Shown here: positions 58,701 through 64,000 of the stretch, piece by piece
How the letters are laid out: every line of letters begins with the position of its first letter
Position numbering within the stretch: the first letter of the stretch is position 1
Origin: Pseudomonas fluorescens
GTDB taxonomy: Bacteria; Pseudomonadota; Gammaproteobacteria; Pseudomonadales; Pseudomonadaceae
Assembly (NCBI RefSeq): GCF_001623525.1
Contig: NZ_CP015225.1
Span: 3,782,001-3,846,000 of the forward strand
Direction of reading: 5' to 3'
DNA length: 64,000 bases
Made by a program: the position numbers and the translations under genes
Notes under the pieces: model-generated
Seen by the model: only the letters and a program-made list of their open reading frames with translations
Databases searched by the model: none
What the model was told of the DNA's origin: nothing

Positions 58701-61700
58701 TCGGGTGTTGATCTTTCGGAGCCGAAGTTTCGTCACCGACCATGGGCACACCTTGCCAGCCCCGCCACTCTTGCAGCGGGCGATGTGCTTCACAGATATA
58801 GGTCAGTGCACTCAGGAAATGTTCGCACAGCGCCTCTGCTCGCTCCTCGGAGACATATTCAGGATCGCGAATGAAATCCACAGTGATGGCATCTACGCCG
58901 CTAAGGACTTCAACGGCAAAGGCAAACTCGGTGAGGTCAGTCACCTGCGTGAGTTCGACCGTGACGCCGGGGGCCTCAAGCACAGCCCAATCCGCCAACG
59001 TCTCGACGTTCAGCACCGTATCAAAAGCGCCGTTGGCAAAACGCGAACGCGTGCTGGCCAACGCCTCGTTCATGGATATCGATTCGAAGCGAAGCAGCTC
59101 GGCGATGCGCCTACTGACCGCCTGCAGGCTGACCTCGGGGCTCTGCGTCGCCGCCAGTGCCAAGGGAATCGGCAAGGTATTGGCGTACATCCCGATATCA
59201 TCCAGCCCAACCCCGGTGTCGGCACGCCCCGAGACAATCATTCCAAATAATTGGTGCTGCCCGCCATTTATTGCATTGAGTGCCATCCCCCAGGCCGTTG
59301 CCGCAACAGCGGCAATCGTGACCCCGGCACGACCAGACAGCCCCGTGATGCCCTGCTCAAGCGTCGCGGGCAGTCGTCTGTTGAAGATTCGATGTTCGAC
59401 CGGTTTCAAGGACGGCTCAGCAAGCTTGTCAGCTACGCAGACCGGCACATGGAAGGGTTCCAGGAGATCCGACCAGAGTTGCTGATCCTCCCGTTGCAAG
59501 TGGAATTTTTCCTGGCCGGCGATATAGGTTGAAAATGCATCCTGCGCCACCGGCGCTCCCGAGAATACTTCGCTCATCAGCGCAAAGATTGATGCACCAT
59601 CGAGCACGAGATGGTGGGCACTGAGGATAAATTGATAATCGTGGCCCCCCAAATGGAACAGATGCACCCGATAGAGCGCCGGCTGATCCAGCTCGAAACC
59701 GGTCTGTTTTTCCTGAACGATGAAGTCTTCCAGATGCTTGCGCTGGTGCTCGTCGTCAAGGTGCAGAAGACTGGTCCGAGACCATCGTAGTGGAGCGTCT
59801 TCGACAACGACACGCACCGGTTGGCCCGTCGGCGCGAGAACGAACGCGCTGCGCAGCAACTCATGGTGTTGATGTGCCTTGCGCCATCCGTCTTCCAGCA
59901 CGGCACCGCCATCAGGCAGCAGCATGCGGAACGAATACTGCAGCACGTAAGTCGTGCGATGACGGGTTCGCAGCGACTGAACGTAGATGCCCTTCTGCGC
60001 CGGCGAAATCTGCTTGAAGGATGTCGAATCGCCCTTCGCTTGTTGCGGATCCAACTGTGTAACGCCCATCCTCGCTGCGGTGCCGGCCACCGCGTTTTGG
60101 GTTCTGGCTATCTTGAGCAGCCCGAGCGTGGTTGGATGCCGGAAGATGTCCCCGAGTGTGAAGGCATATCCGTGGGCCTTCGCCCGTGCAATGAACTGCA
60201 AGGCGAGAATCGAATCAGCCCCCTGCTTGAAAAAATCGTCAGCGGGTCGCAACGCCGGGTTTCGCAGCAATTCACGCCAGGTCTCAAGCAGCGCCTCTGC
60301 GCCGACAGTAGCAGTTGTCGCAACGCTCTGTACGGTGTCAGGCGCCGTTGTTTCATTAGCGATGGCCGTGAGCTTTTTCTTGTCGATCTTGCCATTGGAC
60401 GTTTGGGGAAGAGACGACTGAACCCGAAACTCGGATGGAATCATGTGTTCCGGCAAGACGTCGTGCAGGTCGAGACGCAGCCTATCAAGATCGGTTGCGG
60501 TGCCCTCCTGCTCGACGATGAAAGCCGTCAGGAAGGCATGAGTGCGCGAAGTGTTGAGTACCGCTGCCGCCTGTTTGATGTAAGCCAGTCGCAGGATGCC
60601 GAATTCGACTTCACTCAGCTCGATCCGGTGACCTCGCACCTTGACCTGATCATCGGCCCGACCGTGATAGTGAAAGACACCCTCTCCATCACAACTGACG
60701 AGGTCGCCGGTCTTGTAGGCTCGGCGGCCATCGACATTAACAAACGCCTTGGCAGTCAGGTCGGGGCGACCGATATAGCCGAGCCCCACCGCAACCCCTT
60801 CGACGTAGAGTTCGCCGACTTCACCTACGGGCAAAGCTACCAGGTCAGCATCGCGTACCACCAGCCGAACACCGCGTACCGCTCGCCCGATCGGGATCGC
60901 CTGGTCAGCCGCAGGCATCCGGGTAATAACCTGGTGAGTGACGTCGTCACTGCATTCAGTCGGCCCGTAGGCATTGACCAAAGGGACGTGAGGCTTGGTC
61001 GTCAACCAACGTCGGGCAAGTGAAACGGGCAGCACCTCGCCCGTAGCGACGAGGCAGCTCAAACGGTCGAAGCGTGCGTTTTGGGCATCTACGCAAATCG
61101 TATCCAGAATGGCCAACAGATGACTCGGCACCACTTGCAGGATATCGATTTCGTCGAGCTCGATCCGTGCCCCCAGACGATCCAGATCAAGAAACTCCGA
61201 ACGGGTCAGGATTGCCGTACGCCCGCCGCAGATGAGCGGCGCCAGGAACTGCCAGACGGAAATGTCGAAACTCTGTGGCGCTGTTTGTGCCACGTTGGGC
61301 GCCTTGTGCATGCCCAGATCTTCGACTTTGGCCAGCAGATGATTGAGCATTCCACCGTGATGGACCATCGCCCCCTTGGGCATCCCTGTCGAGCCAGAGG
61401 TGAAAATCACATAAGCGAGACTATCGTCCGCCAGTATGCAGCGCTCGAACGGCGCCCCGTCCTTAAGGTCTTCGAGCCGGACCGGCATTGTCAGAAGGCC
61501 AATACCGTCGATCAGTAACTGGGCGTCGTCTTCCACTATCAGCCATCGGCAACTGCATTGCTCCAGCATATAGGCCCGCCGATCCAGCGGCAGAGTACGA
61601 TCCAGAGGGAGATAAGCGGCCCCTACCTTGAACAGGCCAATCATCGAAAGCAGAAATCCGAGTCCCCTTTCCAGACCGATAGCGACAATATCGCCCGGTC

Positions 61701-61848
61701 TGACAGATGCCGCGCTCAGCATGCGGGCGAAGCCGTCGGATATTTCGTCAAGATCGCGATAGCTCAGACGGTTGCAGCCATCCGAAGCTGCAATGGCGCC
61801 AGGCGCCCGCCGAACCTGGTCGGCGAATACATCCAGAAAATTGTCCAT
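55738..61848 (-). CDS. Non-ribosomal peptide synthetase, A-PCP-C-PCP-E-C
   Basis: The 2036-residue protein has six domains: adenylation (about residues 1-505; YVIFTSGSTGMPKG, NAYGPTE, YKTGDLV, NGKIDKKKL), carrier 1 (Ser in QGADS, about 546), condensation (HHLVLDG, about 746), carrier 2 (GGDS, about 1086), epimerisation (HHLVTDA about 1272; EGHGRE; RTVGWFTSVFPV; NYLGQ) and a terminal condensation domain (HHILLDG, about 1736). Carrier 2 has no adenylation domain in cis, and there is no thioesterase. The A-domain pocket by eye is D-I-W-Q-V-T-A-D-D; two acidic residues suit a basic substrate such as diaminopropionate. The start is the ATG at 61848 after GGAA. It is 41 bases after the permease gene. 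Confidence 0.95.
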   Translation of the reverse strand: MDNFLDVFADQVRRAPGAIAASDGCNRLSYRDLDEISDGFARMLSAASVRPGDIVAIGLERGLGFLLSMIGLFKVGAAYLPLDRTLPLDRRAYMLEQCSCRWLIVEDDAQLLIDGIGLLTMPVRLEDLKDGAPFERCILADDSLAYVIFTSGSTGMPKGAMVHHGGMLNHLLAKVEDLGMHKAPNVAQTAPQSFDISVWQFLAPLICGGRTAILTRSEFLDLDRLGARIELDEIDILQVVPSHLLAILDTICVDAQNARFDRLSCLVATGEVLPVSLARRWLTTKPHVPLVNAYGPTECSDDVTHQVITRMPAADQAIPIGRAVRGVRLVVRDADLVALPVGEVGELYVEGVAVGLGYIGRPDLTAKAFVNVDGRRAYKTGDLVSCDGEGVFHYHGRADDQVKVRGHRIELSEVEFGILRLAYIKQAAAVLNTSRTHAFLTAFIVEQEGTATDLDRLRLDLHDVLPEHMIPSEFRVQSSLPQTSNGKIDKKKLTAIANETTAPDTVQSVATTATVGAEALLETWRELLRNPALRPADDFFKQGADSILALQFIARAKAHGYAFTLGDIFRHPTTLGLLKIARTQNAVAGTAARMGVTQLDPQQAKGDSTSFKQISPAQKGIYVQSLRTRHRTTYVLQYSFRMLLPDGGAVLEDGWRKAHQHHELLRSAFVLAPTGQPVRVVVEDAPLRWSRTSLLHLDDEHQRKHLEDFIVQEKQTGFELDQPALYRVHLFHLGGHDYQFILSAHHLVLDGASIFALMSEVFSGAPVAQDAFSTYIAGQEKFHLQREDQQLWSDLLEPFHVPVCVADKLAEPSLKPVEHRIFNRRLPATLEQGITGLSGRAGVTIAAVAATAWGMALNAINGGQHQLFGMIVSGRADTGVGLDDIGMYANTLPIPLALAATQSPEVSLQAVSRRIAELLRFESISMNEALASTRSRFANGAFDTVLNVETLADWAVLEAPGVTVELTQVTDLTEFAFAVEVLSGVDAITVDFIRDPEYVSEERAEALCEHFLSALTYICEAHRPLQEWRGWQGVPMVGDETSAPKDQHPTSSQHTSFDTMVLAAARAIIGDDTIALQQNFFSSGGDSIGALQLIARLRSDGMTIDLDSIFASRSLFEIAQAVRPLHCTARREIHPPTGATALVPVQRWFAEQQLVNPDHWCLGTAVEIHRPVAADTLVAITHKILERYPILSAQFKIGDGYDQTIPANPVDAKSSCRTAQLAASIDQSLEHIRAVLDESLSGLDLEQGDLFRVVLFRTPDPDTNLLVLVAHHLVTDAVSLRILVEDYLRLYAGSTVPAQVTPFRAWAQQLASHGQAFKNDVLSQTAYWSRVIEAVPAAIPFDLNRRPSGRTAMLSRGLSCAATSALIREVPAAYNTHINDILISALVRAFSGWRARPDIAINLEGHGRESVLEGVDVSRTVGWFTSVFPVCLNDPQEGLGSLIQATKRTLADIPQRGVGYGLLRYLFNESRVIPAAEPMVQFNYLGQWDNVSFDDPDVSMPSAQVLSLLDQVSVDPRNGRQHALEVEARIAQGRFEIDWYYDDGILSPQEAEDLATRYVDALAQIIEHCTAGAVVRVPGDYPDVDLTDDELQSLIAGVGAVPADIYPLSPTQEGILFQHLMSDDDTYTLQYVMDINGDVDISVLDAAWQVLAERHPILRTGFFWDAVAGPVQYVLQKATCSWQIIAGNGDPAQYERLMHDDRSRIFDLATPALTRFTLLSDGLQAHKLIWTYHHILLDGWCVAKVIKELFAIYDQMILGVQPEAVFGPVYRDYIEWLASQQARENRPFWRHYLADARPSLFTSPVAYQPSSRAAHNVYRFTLGRDLSGCIERFCAGLGVTVAVLFQRIWAQILADNTQSFTPIFGWAISGRPVDLEGSQDIIGLMASIVPCKVDAQVPFSAEALRQLQRSSAALQDEGHVSMSHFRSAAGLGLEALFNTVLVVENFELQDNLPVGDRYRLSNLQWIEKSEFPLVLGLVPADDFLIELNFNPEKFCVAQMVDLQQRIVFHSRQISSLGNGYLEHDANLQCESVSQAG

Positions 61849-61889
61849 ATCATTCCATGTTTATGGTCTAAATTTCGATGCTTCTTGTG

Positions 61890-62672
61890 TCAGGCACCTT
61901 CTCGAAGGTATTTCTTGCCCCCCCAATGCCAAAGCAATCTCGACAACAACAAGAAGGCCAGGGTGGCCAGAACAGCGCCCGCCAATGACCGCCCCGTCGT
62001 CAACCCCATCGCTGATTGTGCGGGCACTTCCATGATGAAAAAGACAGGTACTACGGTCATGATCACGACCTGGATCCACTCCGGGTACGCGCCGGACGGA
62101 AACCGACCGGTAGTCAAAAACATGAATAGCAGGTGGGAAATGTTGCCGGTCCTCTTGGTCCAAAACGCCAGGCTCGCGATACTGAACCAGACCGAATAAA
62201 CCAGCGCACATGCCAGTATCAGAAACATGAAGAAAGCGCCCAGCGTCTGAAACGTCAATTGCCCTTGCGCATGACTACCGCCCAGCATCAATCCCAGCCC
62301 CAGCAGGACGCCGAAGATATGCCACAGGCTTAGCTGCCCAAAAGCCAGGATAGTTTGAAGGTCAACCGGCTTGGACAAGTACGTATCAATGGACTTGTTG
62401 ATAATCAACTTCGAGGCAGCCTCGCAATTAGGCAACACCACCATCTGTACAAAGGAGCGAATAAAAATGAATGCCCCATACAGCACAATCGACTGCTGCT
62501 TGTTCCAGCCACCAATTGTCTCGACATTTCCAAAGAAAATCTCGATCACGACATAAACGGACAATCCCAGCAAAGCAGTGTTCAGCAGGCTGACAAAGAC
62601 CGGAACACGATCCTTCATATTCGCCTGCAACCTTGCAGTTAGAAGCGCCTTGACTACGCCTAATGTCTTCAT
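61890..62672 (-). CDS. ABC-2 type transporter permease, second subunit (DUF990-like)
   Basis: The 260-residue protein has six predicted membrane segments and an N-terminal cytosolic start (MKTLGVVKALLTARLQANMKDR). QMVVLPNCEAASKLIINKSIDTYLSKPVDLQTILAF corresponds to the conserved segment of DUF990-type ABC-2 permeases (subunits of a three-gene exporter). It pairs with the next gene upstream and the ATPase. Its start overlaps the preceding stop (TAATG). I infer export of the peptide product or self-protection. Confidence 0.86.
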   Translation of the reverse strand: MKTLGVVKALLTARLQANMKDRVPVFVSLLNTALLGLSVYVVIEIFFGNVETIGGWNKQQSIVLYGAFIFIRSFVQMVVLPNCEAASKLIINKSIDTYLSKPVDLQTILAFGQLSLWHIFGVLLGLGLMLGGSHAQGQLTFQTLGAFFMFLILACALVYSVWFSIASLAFWTKRTGNISHLLFMFLTTGRFPSGAYPEWIQVVIMTVVPVFFIMEVPAQSAMGLTTGRSLAGAVLATLAFLLLSRLLWHWGGKKYLREGA

Positions 62673-63463
62673 TACCCAAACACCGAATAACGCTTAACAC
62701 CTTTACCCCAGACAAAATGAGCCAACAACGAGAGCGCAACGACCAGCACTATCTGAAACAGCAATCCGTTGATCAGTTGCTCGACGGTCAGCTCCCCCAT
62801 AATGATTCGTATTGGAAAACTAATGATATAAGGGAATGGTGACCATTCAAGTATCGACTGCATCCATGCGGGATAAAGGGTCAAGGGTGCGAGAACACCA
62901 CCAAATAGAGTAAGCATGTAAGTCAAGACCAAATCAAAGGTACTTGCCTGATCGGACCAGAACGCCGCAAGCCCGCCAATAAAATATAGCAAGTAATTTA
63001 TGGCAAACCCAAGTATTACCCCGAGCAGTGCGGGGAGTAGATAGCTCAGATGTAAATATTGACCCGCTTCAGAAAACAAGAATACTCCGACCACCAGAAA
63101 AAACACTGGAATAACTCTGACCATTGCCGAAGCCAGCTCGCTCAAAAAATAATACAGGGCAATGTTGAATGGCCTTAACAGGAGACTGCCGATATCGCCC
63201 GAATGGATGTCGTTCTCCACTTCCTCAGCAGCCGTACTAGAGACTATTTCACCAACTAGAAATACTAGCGCAAAATAAGCCGCAAACCTTACTGGCGTAA
63301 AACCTTCCAGTGCCGCATCTTTTGCAATACCCATCCAGATGACCATCATGAACAACGGCACCAAAGACGCGAGCACCAATACGAATAACTCTGCGCGATG
63401 TGCAATTTTGCGACGAATGGCCGTGCGCGCCACCCCTGCGACTTTCACTGCAAACCGGCTCAT
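62672..63463 (-). CDS. ABC-2 type transporter permease, first subunit (DUF990-like)
   Basis: The 263-residue protein has six membrane segments (for example ELFVLVLASLVPLFMMVIWMGIA and SYLLPALLGVILGFAINYLLYF) and the related conserved segment VENDIHSGDIGSLLLRPFNIALYYFLSE. The base composition is noticeably AT-richer than in the rest of the operon and in the core genes, a sign of transfer. It overlaps the ATPase gene by four bases (ATGA). Together with the second permease it forms the membrane part of the exporter. Confidence 0.86.
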   Translation of the reverse strand: MSRFAVKVAGVARTAIRRKIAHRAELFVLVLASLVPLFMMVIWMGIAKDAALEGFTPVRFAAYFALVFLVGEIVSSTAAEEVENDIHSGDIGSLLLRPFNIALYYFLSELASAMVRVIPVFFLVVGVFLFSEAGQYLHLSYLLPALLGVILGFAINYLLYFIGGLAAFWSDQASTFDLVLTYMLTLFGGVLAPLTLYPAWMQSILEWSPFPYIISFPIRIIMGELTVEQLINGLLFQIVLVVALSLLAHFVWGKGVKRYSVFG

Positions 63464-64000
63464 GCGACACGCTCCCCGGAAGCACCCGGGACCTTTTTCC
63501 GGGTATCGGACTGGGAGGCCACGAACAGCTTCAACAGCGCCTCTTCGATCGGCGGATCACCAATGGAAATGTCGATGACCGGCTGCTCGGCTAGAACTCG
63601 CGAACAAACGGCCACGACCTCGGCAGCCGGGACCAGCATTTCATGCACAAAGCCGTCCGTGGAACGCACCAGACCATATCTGCCCAGCGCTGAAGCCACG
63701 ATATTTTCGGATAACTCCACAGTGATGATGCGGTGATCCGACATGCGTTTACGCAATGACTCCAGGGTGTCATCGAAGGATATCTTGCCATCGGAAACCA
63801 CAACGACTCGCTCACACAGGGCTTCAATATCCTGCATGTAATGTGACGTTAGCAGTACGCTTACATTGCGCTCGCGACTATAGTCCCGAATAAATGAACG
63901 AACTATCTTCTGCACGCCGACATCAAGCCCGATGGTAGGCTCATCGAGAAAAAGAACCTTGGGATCATGAAGTAATGACGCAACCAGTTCACACTTCATT
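63460..64000 (-). CDS. ABC transporter ATPase subunit, C-terminal part (cut by window edge)
   Basis: Only the last 180 or so residues are visible; the 5' end lies beyond the right edge. Walker B is LFLDEPT, followed by the D-loop GLDVG and the switch His in LLTSHYMQ, all in the pattern of DrrA/NatA-type exporters. The C-terminal part (ITVELSENIVASALGRYGL) is the regulatory tail of that group. The Walker A and signature motifs are off the edge. It leads the two permease genes with a 4-base overlap, so it is the ATPase of the same exporter. Confidence 0.9.
   Translation of the reverse strand, partial: MKCELVASLLHDPKVLFLDEPTIGLDVGVQKIVRSFIRDYSRERNVSVLLTSHYMQDIEALCERVVVVSDGKISFDDTLESLRKRMSDHRIITVELSENIVASALGRYGLVRSTDGFVHEMLVPAAEVVAVCSRVLAEQPVIDISIGDPPIEEALLKLFVASQSDTRKKVPGASGERVA

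Overview
The window is a chromosomal segment of a Pseudomonas of the fluorescens complex. The evidence is high GC, the conserved run pmbA-darP-tldD-nitrilase-yhdP-rng-maf-mreDCB-gatCAB, the RoxSR two-component pair, a dppA/OprD-porin/dppBCDF locus, and many REP/REPIN palindromes of fluorescens type (arms reading GTGGCGAGGGAGCTTGCTCCC or GTGGGAGCGAGCTTGCTCGC). The species cannot be fixed from the sequence alone.

Layout. 1-16240 is core housekeeping: metalloprotease-like PmbA/TldD, ribosome-assembly factor DarP, a nitrilase-fold amidase, AsmA-like YhdP, RNase G, Maf, the MreBCD elongasome and the GatCAB amidotransferase. 16425-20354 holds a DPBB lipoprotein, a Ca/Na antiporter, a carboxymuconolactone decarboxylase family protein, an AT-richer SIR2-like DUF4917 gene and an AEC transporter. 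20551-28089 is a glucarate/galactarate pathway: kdgD, a semialdehyde dehydrogenase, an MFS permease and garD in one minus-strand operon, with a FadR-type regulator nearby. A similar 13-bp motif lies at the kdgD promoter and upstream of the regulator. 28325-33813 holds a YddA/SbmA-type ABC exporter, roxSR, a SIMPL protein and a DUF6124 protein. 34889-47537 is a dipeptide uptake locus with four dppA paralogues, an OprD-family porin and dppBCDF, closed by a strong terminator.

48365-64000 (running off the right edge) is the most novel part. It is a minus-strand, tightly coupled NRPS operon: ABC-2 exporter (ATPase plus two permeases), a six-domain NRPS (A-PCP-C-PCP-E-C), SbnA and SbnB homologues that make L-2,3-diaminopropionate, a free A-PCP protein, a free condensation protein and a PhpK-like B12-binding radical SAM enzyme with a long C-terminal extension. 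There is no thioesterase in view, and PCP2 has no adenylation domain in cis. I infer a short, exported, diaminopropionate-containing peptide that is probably methylated by the radical SAM enzyme; I do not recognise it as a known pathway.

Other notable signals are a ~165-bp palindromic element present twice whose arms differ by compensating changes, two genes (mreC and the antiporter) whose best ribosome-binding sites point to AUU start codons, and a duplicated REPIN separated by an octanucleotide array.
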